DNA of 62,230 nucleotides from Streptomyces aureoverticillatus (lineage in GTDB: Bacteria > Actinomycetota > Actinomycetes > Streptomycetales > Streptomycetaceae). The stretch covers positions 1-62,230 of the forward strand of contig NZ_BMSY01000023.1 of NCBI RefSeq assembly GCF_014649395.1, read 5' to 3'. The notes beneath the pieces are model-generated. The model did not search any database. It saw only the letters and a program-made list of their open reading frames with translations, and had not been told where the DNA came from. Positions 28,542 through 37,950 of this stretch are shown piece by piece. Position 1 is the stretch's first letter. Each line of letters starts with the position of its first letter. The translations under genes were made by a program, and so were the position numbers.

Positions 28542-29828
28542 GTGACCGTGACCCAGGACATCCGGGTCGACACCGAGGAAGAGATCCTCGGCCTCTACCG
28601 GGCCCACCTCAGCAAGGGCCGGGCCACCCTCGCCGAGCTGTTCGGCAGCCACATGGAGGTGGCCTCCCACGGGAACTGGCTGACCACCAGCGACGGCGAG
28701 CGTTTCCTCAACGCGGGCGGCTACGGCGTGTTCATCATGGGCGCCCGCCACCCGATCGTGATGGAGGCCGTCCAGCGCCAGCTGGACACCCACCCGGTGG
28801 CCACCCGCATCCTGCTGGAGCCGACCGTGGCGCGCGCCGCCGAGGCGCTGGTGTCCGTCATGCCGCCGGGCCTGGACCGGGTGCACTTCGCGCTCTCGGG
28901 CGCCGAAGCCGTCGAGACCGGCCTGAAACTGGCCCGCGCCGGCGGCCGCAGGCGCACCGTGTCCATGGGCGGCGGCTACCACGGCAAGACCCTGGGCGCC
29001 CTGTCGGCCACCGCCAAGGAGGTCTACCAAAAACCCTTCCGCCCGCTGCTGCCCGACGTCCTTCACCTGCCCTTCGGCGACGCCGACGCCTTGGAGGGCG
29101 AACTGCGCGCCCACCCCGGCGAGGTCTGCGTGATCCTGGAGCCGGTCCAGGGCGAGGGCGGCGTGATCATCCCGCCCCGCGGCTACCTCAAGCGCGTCGA
29201 GGAACTCGTGCGCGCATACGACGGCTTCCTCATCCTGGACGAAGTACAGACCGGCATGGGCCGGCTCGGCGAGTGGTGGGGCGCCGACATCGAAGGCGTC
29301 GTCCCCGACGTGCTGCTTGCCGGCAAGGCGCTCGGCGGCGGCGTGCTGCCGGTCTCGGCGGCCATCGCCACCCGCGCCGCGTTCCGGCCCTTCGACAAGG
29401 ACCCCTACGTCCACACCGCGACGTTCTCCGGACAGCCGCTGCTGATGGCCGCCGTCCAGGGCGCGGTGCGCGCCATGAAGGAAGAACGCCTGGTCACCAA
29501 GGCCATGGACCTGGGCGCCCAACTGCTGCCCCGCATCAACGAGATCGCGCGGCGCAACATCGGCCACCTGGTCAAGGACGTGCGCGGGCGCGGCCTGCTG
29601 ATCGGCGTGGAGATGGCCGAACCCGGCCTGGCCGGGGAGCTGCTGATCGAGCTGTTCAACCACGGCGTCGTCGCCAACCACTCCATGAACGGCAACGCGG
29701 TCGTCCGCTTCACCCCGCCCGCCACCCTGACCCCGCTGGATGTGGAGTTCCTCCTGAACTCCTTCGACAAAGCAACCCTCGACCTGGTCGCCCATTCGGC
29801 CAGGATGCCGGAAGGCGGTAGCAACTGA
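28542..29828 (+). CDS. Class III PLP aminotransferase
   Basis: 428 residues. Fold-type I, class III signatures: GYHGKTLGALS, LDEVQTGMGR with the PLP aspartate, and the Schiff-base lysine in LLAGKALGGGVLP. It is close in kind to omega-aminotransferases that convert aldehydes to amines. With the upstream thioester reductase it would make a long-chain primary amine. GTG start after AGGGAG; the stop overlaps the next ATG (TGATG). The fold is firm; the substrate is inferred. Confidence 0.93.
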   Translation: MTVTQDIRVDTEEEILGLYRAHLSKGRATLAELFGSHMEVASHGNWLTTSDGERFLNAGGYGVFIMGARHPIVMEAVQRQLDTHPVATRILLEPTVARAAEALVSVMPPGLDRVHFALSGAEAVETGLKLARAGGRRRTVSMGGGYHGKTLGALSATAKEVYQKPFRPLLPDVLHLPFGDADALEGELRAHPGEVCVILEPVQGEGGVIIPPRGYLKRVEELVRAYDGFLILDEVQTGMGRLGEWWGADIEGVVPDVLLAGKALGGGVLPVSAAIATRAAFRPFDKDPYVHTATFSGQPLLMAAVQGAVRAMKEERLVTKAMDLGAQLLPRINEIARRNIGHLVKDVRGRGLLIGVEMAEPGLAGELLIELFNHGVVANHSMNGNAVVRFTPPATLTPLDVEFLLNSFDKATLDLVAHSARMPEGGSN

Positions 29829-30313
29829 TGCGGCACGTGGAACTGGACGCGGTGGTCGTGGGCGAGAGCGCCCAGGCCGTCTACGAGTCCCTCGCGAGGT
29901 TCGACCGATTCCCCGACCTGGCCCCGCACGTCAGCTCCACCACCGTGCACGGCACCCCGACGGCGGCCGAGGCCGCCTCCAGCTGGGAGCTGCACTTCCG
30001 CAGCGGCCTGCTGCGCTGGACCGAGGCCGACCACTTCGCCCGCCAGGACGGGGAGATCCGCTTCACCCAGCAGGACGGCGACTTCGACACCTTCGCCGGC
30101 AAGTGGGCCTTCACCCAGCAGGGCGCCGACGTGGGCGTGCACTTCGAGGTCGACTTCGACTTCGGCATCCCCAGCCTGCAGGGCATCCTCGACCCGATCG
30201 CCGAACGCGTCATCAAGGAGACCGTGGCCTGGGCCGTCACCGGCCTGTTCGAGAACACCCGGCTGCGCGGCGACGTCGAACTGGGCACCCCGGCCGACAT
30301 CACCGCCGCCTGA
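29828..30313 (+). CDS. SRPBCC (START/cyclase-like) protein
   Basis: A 161-residue helix-grip protein: N-terminal beta strand then YESLARFDRFPDLAPHVSS, a pattern shared by polyketide cyclases and CoQ-binding proteins. No catalytic residue can be assigned. It is translationally coupled to the aminotransferase, which places it inside the azoxy-forming operon, so it may bind or channel a labile hydroxylamine or hydrazine intermediate rather than fold a polyketide. Role unknown. Confidence 0.75.
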   Translation: MRHVELDAVVVGESAQAVYESLARFDRFPDLAPHVSSTTVHGTPTAAEAASSWELHFRSGLLRWTEADHFARQDGEIRFTQQDGDFDTFAGKWAFTQQGADVGVHFEVDFDFGIPSLQGILDPIAERVIKETVAWAVTGLFENTRLRGDVELGTPADITAA

Positions 30314-30336
30314 CCGGAAAGGGGAGAGCAGACACC

Positions 30337-30945
30337 ATGGACCAGGCCAACCCCTTCGAGACCCCGCGTACCTTCGCCCTGCACCGGGCCGAGTACCTGG
30401 TCGCCTTCGCGGCCTCCACCGCCCTGATCGTCGCCCACTTCGGCGACATCCGCTGGTGGGTGTGGATCGCGCTGTTCCTGTACATCGACGTGATCGGCTA
30501 CCTGCCGGGCGCGATCGCCTTCAAGCGCAGCGGCGGCCGGCCCATCTCCAAGGTCTACTACGTGCTCTACAACGTGATGCACAGCATGATCACGCAAGGA
30601 GCCGTCGTCGCCCTGTGGTGCGTGACGATCGGCCCCGAGTGGGCGCTGCTGGCCATCCCCTGGCACCTCAGCGGGGACCGCGGGCTGTTCGGCAACTTCA
30701 TGAAGTCCTTCGCGCTGCCCTATGAACCCGTCGCCCAGAAGGGCTATCTGCGCCTGCTGGACGACCTGCGCCTGGCGCACCCCAAGCCGGTGGCGCACAC
30801 CTTCGACCCGGAGCCGGTGGGCCACATACCCTCCGCTGCCCCGCGCCCCGTCCAGAGCGCCGCCACGCCGGTGACGGCGGCCGCGGCGGACGGCACGCAG
30901 TCCGCCGAAGCAGCAGAGCGCCCGGTGTCCCCCGCCGCCCGCTGA
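30337..30945 (+). CDS. Small integral membrane protein (candidate VlmO-type)
   Basis: 202 residues with about three transmembrane segments (YLVAFAASTALIVAHF; WVWIALFLYIDVIGYL; GAVVALWCVTIGPEWALLA) and conserved-looking His residues at the membrane border (VMHSM, PWHLSGDRG). The last 50 residues are Ala/Pro-rich and disordered. Its place right before the diiron protein recalls VlmO, a membrane protein needed for valanimycin formation and, from memory, proposed to act with VlmB in azoxy formation. I cannot confirm homology without a search. Confidence 0.65.
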   Translation: MDQANPFETPRTFALHRAEYLVAFAASTALIVAHFGDIRWWVWIALFLYIDVIGYLPGAIAFKRSGGRPISKVYYVLYNVMHSMITQGAVVALWCVTIGPEWALLAIPWHLSGDRGLFGNFMKSFALPYEPVAQKGYLRLLDDLRLAHPKPVAHTFDPEPVGHIPSAAPRPVQSAATPVTAAAADGTQSAEAAERPVSPAAR

Positions 30946-31012
30946 CCCCGCCCCCGCCGCCTGCCGGGCATCCGCCCCGGGCCCCGCACCCAGCAAAGGA
31001 GCACCACCCGCC

Positions 31013-32029
31013 ATGACCGCTTCCCCGCCCAGCACCGTGGCACGGGAGGCAGACTGGGACACCGCTCCTGGTCTGCTGGACGGCGCCAAGGAACTCACCC
31101 TGGGCCCCAAGGAGTGCAACCTCGCCTACTGGATCACCCAGGTCGCCCAGGGCACCCTGCGCGAGCGCGGCATCACCGGCCACCACGAGAGGGCCGGCGT
31201 GCCGGACTTCCTCAAAGTGCCCGGCCCGCTGCGCGAGGCCCTCGTCCTGGAGTTCGGGCTGCGCGGCCTGTCCGAGGAGGTCGCCACCCGCATCCTGGCC
31301 CCCTATGTGGCCATCGCCCCGGGCATCGAGGAGCTGGAGTTCTACGCCACCCAGCTCATCGACGAGGCCCGGCACGCCCGGGTGTTCCGCAACCACCTGG
31401 TGGAGCTGGGCATGCCGGAGGCCACCTTGCTGCGCGACATCCAGGAGATGGCCGTCGACTACCACCGCGAGGTGCTGCAGCCGGTCATCGACTTCACCCT
31501 GGACATCGTGCAGAGCCGGCGGGACTTCCCCGGCGGGGTGGCGGTCTTCGCCATCGTCATCGAGGGCGTCCTGGCCCCGGCCGCCGAGCTCAGCGAACGC
31601 AAGTGGACGCCGCTGTCCGCGGCCACCGGCGAGATCTCCCGCGGCACCGCCATCGACGAGATCCGCCACCTCACCGTCGCCAGCACCATCCTGCGCGACC
31701 ACCTGCGCGCCCACCCCGAGTACCGGCCGCGGCTGATGGAGATCCTCGCCGCCGGGGTGCAGCTGTGGGACGAGATCGACGACCGCAAGTTCGTCATCCA
31801 CCGCGAGGAACTGTTCCAGCAGGGCATGGCCGAACACGCCGACAAAATCGGCGACTACGAGATCTGGCCCGGCACCCGCCTGCTGGACACCACCCCCGAC
31901 GAGCGCTACGACATGGCCGAACGCTGGACCGATGAGATGGCCGCCTCCCGGATGGCCTACATGGGCCTGCCCGTCGAGGCCCTCACCAGCCCCGCCCGCA
32001 CGCCCGGGGCGGCCGGGGTGCGGGCATGA
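31013..32029 (+). CDS. Ferritin-like diiron oxygenase (VlmB/AurF-type)
   Basis: 338 residues. The four-helix diiron pattern is visible: glutamates in EELEFYATQL, DEARHARVF, a later glutamate in VIEGVLAP and DEIRHLTVAS, i.e. two E/D-ExxH sets. AurF-like members N-oxygenate amines. In valanimycin, VlmB (same general type) is required for the N-N/azoxy chemistry. It overlaps the KAS III gene by ATGA. The diiron assignment is good; the reaction on a hydrazine or hydroxylamine intermediate is inference. Confidence 0.82.
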   Translation: MTASPPSTVAREADWDTAPGLLDGAKELTLGPKECNLAYWITQVAQGTLRERGITGHHERAGVPDFLKVPGPLREALVLEFGLRGLSEEVATRILAPYVAIAPGIEELEFYATQLIDEARHARVFRNHLVELGMPEATLLRDIQEMAVDYHREVLQPVIDFTLDIVQSRRDFPGGVAVFAIVIEGVLAPAAELSERKWTPLSAATGEISRGTAIDEIRHLTVASTILRDHLRAHPEYRPRLMEILAAGVQLWDEIDDRKFVIHREELFQQGMAEHADKIGDYEIWPGTRLLDTTPDERYDMAERWTDEMAASRMAYMGLPVEALTSPARTPGAAGVRA

Positions 32030-33045
32030 AGTGCGCCGTCATCGCGGGCATCGGCGCCTACCTGCCGCCCACCCAGGTCACCAACGCCGACCTGTGCGCG
32101 CGCCTGGACACCAGCGACGAGTGGATCCGCACCCGCACCGGCATGTCGGTGCGGCACGTGGTCGAGCCGGGCGATGCCACCTCCGACCTCGCCGTCGAAG
32201 CCGGCCGGCGCGCCCTTGAATCCGCCGGGGGCGGCGGCGTGGACGCCCTGATCCTGGCCACCACCACACCCGACCGGCAAGTCCCGCCCACCGCACCGGA
32301 GATCGCCACCCGGCTCGGCCTGGGCACCGGCACCGCCTTCGACCTGTCCGCGGCCTGCGCCGGATTCCTCTACGGCCTCGGCTGTGCGGCCGGGCTGATC
32401 GCCACCGGCGCCGCGAGGCGGATCCTGCTGATCGGCGCGGACGCCTTCACCACCATGGTCGACCCCGACGACCGCGCCACCGCGGTCCTGTTCGGCGACG
32501 CCGCCGGCGCGGTGGTGCTGCGCGCCGGCCGCCCCGAGGAGCCCGGAGCGGTCGGCCTGCCCGTCCTGGGCAGCGACGGCTCCCTGGCCGACCTCATCCA
32601 GGTCCCCGCCGGCGGCTCCCGCTCCCGCTCCACCCAGCCGCCCAGCAAGCAGCCCGACCCCAGCGACGTGTACTTCCGGATGAACGGCCGCGAGACCTTC
32701 CGGCACGCCGTGTGCCGGATGAGCGAAGCCTCCCGCCAGGCCGTGGACCTGGCCGGCTGGAACCTCGACGACGTCGACCGGCTCGGCGCCCACCAGGCCA
32801 ACCTGCGCATCCTGACCGCCGTCGCCGACGAACTCGGCTTCGGCCCCGAACGCCGGCTGTCCAACATCACCGAGGTCGCCAACACCGCCGCGGCCTCCCT
32901 GCCCACCCTGCTCGCCCACTGCGCGGCCGACGGCTCCCTGCGGGCCGGCCACCGGGTCCTGCTCACCGCCTTCGGCGGCGGGCTGTCCTGGGGCGCGGCC
33001 ACCCTCACCTGGCCCGACCTCCCCCTCACCGCGCTGATGCCCTGA
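32026..33045 (+). CDS. KAS III (FabH-like) ketosynthase
   Basis: 339 residues, full length, with the triad Cys (FDLSAACAGFLYG), His (GAHQANLRI) and Asn (EVANTAAASL). It is coupled to the diiron gene upstream and followed 14 bases later by an ACP. Two uses fit: priming the fatty chain that becomes the amine, or condensing the serine-derived carboxylate with malonyl-ACP, as the C4 half of elaiomycin would need. The sequence does not decide between them. Confidence 0.92.
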   Translation: MKCAVIAGIGAYLPPTQVTNADLCARLDTSDEWIRTRTGMSVRHVVEPGDATSDLAVEAGRRALESAGGGGVDALILATTTPDRQVPPTAPEIATRLGLGTGTAFDLSAACAGFLYGLGCAAGLIATGAARRILLIGADAFTTMVDPDDRATAVLFGDAAGAVVLRAGRPEEPGAVGLPVLGSDGSLADLIQVPAGGSRSRSTQPPSKQPDPSDVYFRMNGRETFRHAVCRMSEASRQAVDLAGWNLDDVDRLGAHQANLRILTAVADELGFGPERRLSNITEVANTAAASLPTLLAHCAADGSLRAGHRVLLTAFGGGLSWGAATLTWPDLPLTALMP

Positions 33046-33059
33046 AAGGAAACCCCGCC

Positions 33060-33293
33060 ATGTTCGACACCCTCAAAGAGATCCTGGTCGCCATGCTCAA
33101 GGTCTCCCCCGACAAGATCACCGAGGAAGCCACCTGCGAGGAGGCCGAACTGGACTCCCTGGCCGTCGTCGAGCTGTCCATGCTCCTGGAGAAGGACTAC
33201 GGCATCAAGATCAGCGACGACGAGCTGATCGAGGCCGAGACCATCGGCGAGATGGCCCGGATGATGACACAGCGCCGCCCGGCCGCCGCCTGA
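33060..33293 (+). CDS. Acyl carrier protein
   Basis: A 77-residue ACP with LDSLAVVELSMLLE as the phosphopantetheine site; ATG after AAAGGAAA. It directly follows the KAS III gene and is probably its malonyl or product carrier. No unusual features. Confidence 0.93.
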   Translation: MFDTLKEILVAMLKVSPDKITEEATCEEAELDSLAVVELSMLLEKDYGIKISDDELIEAETIGEMARMMTQRRPAAA

Positions 33294-33488
33294 ACCCCGC
33301 CCCGCAACCGGCCCGCATCCGGCCCGCCGCCCGGCCCGCCACCCGCCGACGCCCGCCGGCCCGCAACCGGCCCGCCGCCCGCACCGACGCCCGCCGGCCC
33401 GCAACCGGACCCGGGCTCGCATCCGGACCGTGCTGTTCCCGGACCGCCTCCGGGCTGCCTGCGGCCCGCCCCCAAGGGAGAGAGTTCC
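33294..33488. repeat. GC-rich direct repeats before the SerRS gene
   Basis: The 195-base gap holds two copies of a roughly 24-bp unit built on GCCCGCCGGCCCGCAACCGG plus diverged copies. No gene or clear promoter is seen. AGGGAGAG just before the ATG at 33489 is the SerRS ribosome site. Confidence 0.5.
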
Positions 33489-34760
33489 ATGCACGACGTA
33501 CGTGAGCTGCTGGACCTGGGCCCCGAGGCGGTGCGGCGCCTGGCCCGGCGCCGGCACACCCTGGACCTGGCCGTGCTCGAGGCCGCGCACCGGCGCCGCA
33601 CCGAGGCCGCGCAGACGGTCTCCCGGCTGCGCGCCGAACTCAAGAGCGCCGCCCGCGGCGGCGGCCGGCCCTCACCAACGGCGCGCGAGGCCGCACGGCA
33701 GCTGCGCGAGCGGGTGCAGCACGCCGAGGCCGCCGCCCAGCGCGCCGAGGCGGAGCTGGGCGAACTGCTGCTGGCCCTCCCCAACCTGCCCCTGGACGAG
33801 GTGCCCGAGGGGCACAGCGACCAGGACGCCGTCGAGATCCGCCGCGGCGGACCGCCCCCGGCCCCCGCCGACCGGGCCCGCCACCACGCCGAGATCGGCG
33901 AAGCCCTGGGCATCCTGGATCCTGCGCGCGCGGCCCGCCTGTCCGGCGCCCGCTTCACCGTGACCCGCGGGCCCGGCGCCCGCCTGGAACGCGCGCTCGC
34001 CGACTTCTTCCTGGACCTGCACACCGGCGAACACGGCTACACCGAGCACGGCGTGCCCTACCTGGTCAACCGCGCCACGATGACCGCCACCGGCCAACTG
34101 CCCAAGTTCGCCGACGACTTGTTCGCCACCGGCATCGGGGAGCGGGAACTGTTCCTGGTGCCGACCGCCGAGGTGCCGCTGACCAACCTGGCCGCCGGTG
34201 AACTCCTCGCCGCCGCGAGCCTGCCGCTGGCCCTGACCGCCCGCACCCCCTGCTTCCGCGCCGAGGCCGGCTCCTATGGCCGCGACACCCGCGGCATCCT
34301 GCGCCTGCACCAGTTCGAGAAGGTGGAACTGGTGCGCATCTGCGCCGCCGAGGACGCCCCCAAGCAGCTTCAGGTGATGCTCGGCCACGCCGAGGAGTGC
34401 CTGCGCCGCCTTCAGCTGTCCTACCGCGTGGTGCTGCTGGCAGCCGGCGACCTGGGGTTTTCCGCCCGCATGACCTACGACATCGAGGTGTGGCTGCCGG
34501 GCAGCGGCGCTTTCCGGGAGATCTCCTCCGTCTCCGACTGCGGCACCTTCCAGGCCCGCCGCGCCGGCATCCGCGTCCGCACCCCGGCCGGCGCCAAGGA
34601 GCCGGCCGCGACCCTCAACGGCTCCGCGCTGCCCCTCGGACGCACCCTGGCCGCCCTGCTCGAACAGGGCCTGCGCCCGGACGGATCCGTGCACCTGCCC
34701 CCCGCCCTGCACCCCTACACCGGCTTCTCCCGGATCCTTCCCGACGGCACCACCGACTGA
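33489..34760 (+). CDS. Cluster-encoded seryl-tRNA synthetase (VlmL-like)
   Basis: 423 residues, complete class II SerRS: N-terminal helical arm (about residues 30-100) that in this family grips the long variable arm of tRNA-Ser, the serine-binding TAEVPLTNL, motif 2 FRAEAGSYGRDTRG and motif 3 NGSALPLGRTLAALLEQ. A normal chromosome has one SerRS elsewhere; a copy at the end of a biosynthetic operon matches VlmL, which supplies seryl-tRNA to VlmA. Here it may be tuned to the two anticodon-less tRNA-Ser-like RNAs at 22824 and 50187. That pairing is inference. Self-resistance by a spare SerRS is the alternative. Confidence 0.95.
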   Translation: MHDVRELLDLGPEAVRRLARRRHTLDLAVLEAAHRRRTEAAQTVSRLRAELKSAARGGGRPSPTAREAARQLRERVQHAEAAAQRAEAELGELLLALPNLPLDEVPEGHSDQDAVEIRRGGPPPAPADRARHHAEIGEALGILDPARAARLSGARFTVTRGPGARLERALADFFLDLHTGEHGYTEHGVPYLVNRATMTATGQLPKFADDLFATGIGERELFLVPTAEVPLTNLAAGELLAAASLPLALTARTPCFRAEAGSYGRDTRGILRLHQFEKVELVRICAAEDAPKQLQVMLGHAEECLRRLQLSYRVVLLAAGDLGFSARMTYDIEVWLPGSGAFREISSVSDCGTFQARRAGIRVRTPAGAKEPAATLNGSALPLGRTLAALLEQGLRPDGSVHLPPALHPYTGFSRILPDGTTD

Positions 34761-34802
34761 CCCGCCCCCGCCCCGGCGGCGGGGCAGCGGGGCGGGGGCG
34801 GG
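34761..34802. terminator. Bidirectional hairpin terminator
   Basis: A perfect 14-bp GC stem (34761-34774 with 34789-34802) between the convergent SerRS and SARP genes. Confidence 0.8.
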
Positions 34803-34806
34803 GTTG

Positions 34807-35610
34807 TCATGCCGGCTGCGGCGCCGGCGCGGACCGCAGCGCCGGCGTGCCGGTGGCGGGGCCGGGGCAGGCGGGGACCTGGTTGAGGATGTCCAAGAAG
34901 CGCTCCCTGAGCTGCGGGGAGGGCTCGGTGCCCAGCTCGGCGACCATCCGGGCGCGGGCCGCGTTGTAGGTCTCGATCGCCTCCGCCTGGCGCCCGCAGC
35001 GATACAGCGCCAGCATCAGCATCTCGGTGACCCGCTCCCGCCAGGGGTGCACGACGCTCATCCGCTTCAACTCCCCGATCGCGGAGGGCACTTCACGCTC
35101 GAAGTCCAGCCAGAGCTTGTCCTCGGTGGCGGCCAGGTGCTCCTCGGCCAGTTGCACCGCCACCGACTGGCACAGCAGCCCCCCGGCGACGTCCTGCAGC
35201 GCGGCCCCCCGCCACAGCCCCAGCGCTTGTTCCAGCAGGGCGGCCGCCGCCTTCGCGTCCCGGGCCATCAGCTGGCGGGCCCGGCCCACCCCGCGCCGGA
35301 AGACGTTCATGTCCAGGTCCCCGGCGGAAAATTCCAGGCTGTAGCCGGTGGAGCGGGTCAGCAGCACCGGGGCGCCGGGCCCGAAGGCCTGCAGGGTGCG
35401 GCGCAGCCGGGAGACATGGGCCTGCAGGGCGTTCTCCACGGTCACCGGCGGCTGCTCGCCCCACAGTTCGCCATAGAGCTCCTCGGCCGGGATGAGGCGG
35501 CCGCCGTTGACCAGGAGCACGGCGAGCAGCACCCGCTGGTGTCCGCCGCGGATGCTGTGGAAGTGCCCGTCCACCTCGACTCCCACGGAGCCGAGAATCT
35601 TGAACTTCAC
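34807..35610 (-). CDS. SARP-family activator
   Basis: A 267-residue Streptomyces antibiotic regulatory protein: N-terminal winged-helix (FKILGSVGVEVDG, then PAEELYGELWG and HVSRLRRTL) and the bacterial transcriptional activation domain ending LGTEPSPQLRERF. Small SARPs of this size activate cluster promoters through 11-bp-phased heptamers, of which this window holds many. GTG start behind GGGAGGAG. It is divergent from the SnoaL/MFS unit. Confidence 0.95.
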   Translation of the reverse strand: MKFKILGSVGVEVDGHFHSIRGGHQRVLLAVLLVNGGRLIPAEELYGELWGEQPPVTVENALQAHVSRLRRTLQAFGPGAPVLLTRSTGYSLEFSAGDLDMNVFRRGVGRARQLMARDAKAAAALLEQALGLWRGAALQDVAGGLLCQSVAVQLAEEHLAATEDKLWLDFEREVPSAIGELKRMSVVHPWRERVTEMLMLALYRCGRQAEAIETYNAARARMVAELGTEPSPQLRERFLDILNQVPACPGPATGTPALRSAPAPQPA

Positions 35611-35968
35611 TGACTGCTCCTCCCTGCCCGTCGCCCCGGGGGGGCGGGTGTCGGCTCCGGCCCCCGGGGCGCCACGGAGTGTGTGTCCGCGTTGGTCGAA
35701 CCTTCCAGCGGTGCCTTGAACGCCGCTGGAGATACGGCATCGGCCCGACAGACCCCGCCCCCCCCGCGCCGGGGGCAGGCCGAGGGCGGGGGCGGGCGGG
35801 CGCGGGCCGGGCATCAACGGGGCGGCGGCGACCTCGAGTTGCCTTCGAGTGCCCCTTGAGCACGCTCTGTCACAGTGAAGTGAGGGTGTTGTCCCGGGGC
35901 TTCGCGCGAGGGCCGGCACCCCTTGGCAACCGAGCCCTGATGCAATCGCTAGCGATCAAGGAGTACGC
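35611..35968. other. Divergent control region between SARP and SnoaL genes
   Basis: No gene. On the plus strand it contains the TCGAG-class SARP promoter at 35834-35876. Around 35703-35733 a second set of CCAG/TTGAA/CTGGA words with roughly 11-bp spacing may serve the minus-strand SARP gene. Confidence 0.5.
35834..35876 (+). promoter_or_regulatory. SARP-type promoter of SnoaL/MFS unit (TCGAG class)
   Basis: TCGAGTT, TCGAGTG and TTGAGCA with exact 11-bp phase, 8 bp, then CACAGT as -10. It differs in heptamer sequence from the GTCAG sites, implying a different SARP. Confidence 0.65.
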
Positions 35969-36340
35969 GTGAGTGACCTGACCGAACTGGCCGGCCGTTA
36001 CATCGCCGTGTGGAACGAGCCGGACCAGCACAAGCGCGCCGCCGCGATCTCCGAGCTGTTCACCGCGGATGCCACCTACACCGACCCGCTGGCCGACGTC
36101 CGGGGGCACGAGGGCATCGGCGCCGTGATCGCGGGTGCCCGGGAGCAGTTCCAGGGCTTCGACTTCAAGATCCTCGGTGAGGTCGACGCCCACCACCACA
36201 TCGCCCGTTTCCAGTGGGAGCTGGTGCCGGCCGGCGGCGGCGAGAACCTCGTCATCGGCTTCGACGTCGCGGTGAGTGACGGCGCCGGGAAGATCAGGGC
36301 CGTCCACGGCTTCCTCGACAAGGTCCCCGCCGGCGCCTGA
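35969..36340 (+). CDS. SnoaL/NTF2-like protein
   Basis: 123 residues of the cystatin-like NTF2/SnoaL fold: FTADATYTDPLADVRGHEGIG is the typical SnoaL-like segment. Family members are cyclases, isomerases, hydroxylases or binding proteins, and the sequence alone does not decide. GTG start after AAGGAG. First gene of a plus-strand unit with an MFS exporter. Confidence 0.85.
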   Translation: MSDLTELAGRYIAVWNEPDQHKRAAAISELFTADATYTDPLADVRGHEGIGAVIAGAREQFQGFDFKILGEVDAHHHIARFQWELVPAGGGENLVIGFDVAVSDGAGKIRAVHGFLDKVPAGA

Positions 36341-36489
36341 GAACCACCCTCCACGGCACGGCACACCGGGCGGATCCCCGCGGCGGACACGCACAAGGGG
36401 GTCTGCCCGTCGGTGTCCGTGCCGCCCTCACCGTACGCAGCAGCCGAGACCGGCCACGACCGGCCAGCCTTCCCCCAAGGAGCACCACG

Positions 36490-37950
36490 ATGACGACGGA
36501 CGCCGGAGCGAAGACCGGGCCCCCGCAAGGGGTGACACCACCAGCACAGGCGGCGGGCGGTCCCGGCTGGGGGGCGCTGGCCATCGTGATGGTCGGCACC
36601 TTCATCACCGTCCTGGACTACTTCATCACCAACGTCGCCGTGCCCTCCATCCAGGCCGACCTGGGCGCCAACCACGCCCAGTCGCAGCTGGTCATCGTCG
36701 GCTACGGGGTGGCCTTCACGGCCGGCATGATCACCGGCGGGCGCCTCGGCGACCTCTACGGCCGGCGGCGGATGTTCTCGCTGGGCATGCTGGGCTTCAC
36801 CGTGGCCTCCGGGCTGTGCGGGCTCGCGCAGAGCGCCGATGCCCTGACCGCCTTCCGGGTGCTGCAGGGCGCCGCCGCCGCGCTGATGGTCCCTCAGGTC
36901 CTGGGCATCCTCGGCGTCGTCTACACCGGGGCCGCCCGGGCCCGTGCCTTTGTCGTCTACGGCCTGGTGGTCGGCCTGGCCGGGGTGTTCGGGCAGGTCA
37001 TCGGCGGCGCCCTGATCTCCGTGGACGTGGCGGGCCTGGACTGGCGGACCATCTTCCTGATCAACCTGCCGGTCGGGGCGGTGGCGCTGATCCTCACCCC
37101 GCGGCTGATCCCGGAGTCCCGCAGCCCGCAGGGCGGGCGCCTGGACCTGGCCGGCGCGGTCCTGGCCACCGCGGCCCTGGTGGCGATCGTGTTCTCGCTC
37201 ATCCAGGGCCAGGAGCAGGACTGGCCGCTGTGGAGCTGGCTGCTGCTGGCGGCCGCGGTGCCGCTGGGCGCCGGCTTCCTCGCCCACCAGCGCCGCCGCA
37301 CCCGCCAGGGGCTGAGCCCGCTGATCGACCTGGAGCTGTTCCGCGGCCGCGCCTTCAGCGTGGGGCTGGTGGCCATGCTGACCTACTTCCTGGCCATGGG
37401 CTCGTTCTTCTTCCTGCTCGCGCTGTATCTGCAGCAGGGCCGGGGGCTGTCACCGGCCGAGGCCGGGCTGGTCTTCCTCACCCTGGGCGGCGGCTACTTC
37501 GGCTCCTCGCTGCTGGCCACCCGCCTGGCCGAGCGCCTGGGCCACAAGCTGTACTCGGCCGGCCCGCTCACCCTGGCCGCCGGCTACGTCCTGACCGGGC
37601 TGACCGCCCGCTGGCTGGGCACCGACGGCCACATCCTGTGGATCATCGCTCCGCTGGTCGTCGCCGGCATCGGGATGGGCATGACCACCGGCCCGCTGAC
37701 CGGCGCCGTCCTGGCCGGCGCCGACCCCCAGCACGCGGCCGCGGCCTCCGGCGCGGCCAACACCGTCCAGGAGGGCGGGGTCGCCGTCGGCGTGGCCGTG
37801 GTCGGCGCGGTCTTCTTCCCCGCCCTCGGCGAGCACGTCACGCCCGGCGACTACCCCGAGGCGTTCGGCACCGGGCTGATCCCGCTGGTGCTGTTCTGCC
37901 TGGCCGCGAGCGTCATCGTGCGCTACATGCACCCGCGCACCCCGCAGTGA
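36490..37950 (+). CDS. MFS drug exporter, DHA2 (14-TM) type
   Basis: At 486 residues it has antiporter motif A GGRLGDLYGRRRMF, the motif-C-like GLAGVFGQVIGG, and enough hydrophobic segments for 14 helices. TM1 carries the DHA2-like VLDYFITNVAVPSIQ. It probably exports the product or gives self-resistance; a second MFS lies at 18422-19831. ATG after AAGGAG. Confidence 0.95.
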   Translation: MTTDAGAKTGPPQGVTPPAQAAGGPGWGALAIVMVGTFITVLDYFITNVAVPSIQADLGANHAQSQLVIVGYGVAFTAGMITGGRLGDLYGRRRMFSLGMLGFTVASGLCGLAQSADALTAFRVLQGAAAALMVPQVLGILGVVYTGAARARAFVVYGLVVGLAGVFGQVIGGALISVDVAGLDWRTIFLINLPVGAVALILTPRLIPESRSPQGGRLDLAGAVLATAALVAIVFSLIQGQEQDWPLWSWLLLAAAVPLGAGFLAHQRRRTRQGLSPLIDLELFRGRAFSVGLVAMLTYFLAMGSFFFLLALYLQQGRGLSPAEAGLVFLTLGGGYFGSSLLATRLAERLGHKLYSAGPLTLAAGYVLTGLTARWLGTDGHILWIIAPLVVAGIGMGMTTGPLTGAVLAGADPQHAAAASGAANTVQEGGVAVGVAVVGAVFFPALGEHVTPGDYPEAFGTGLIPLVLFCLAASVIVRYMHPRTPQ

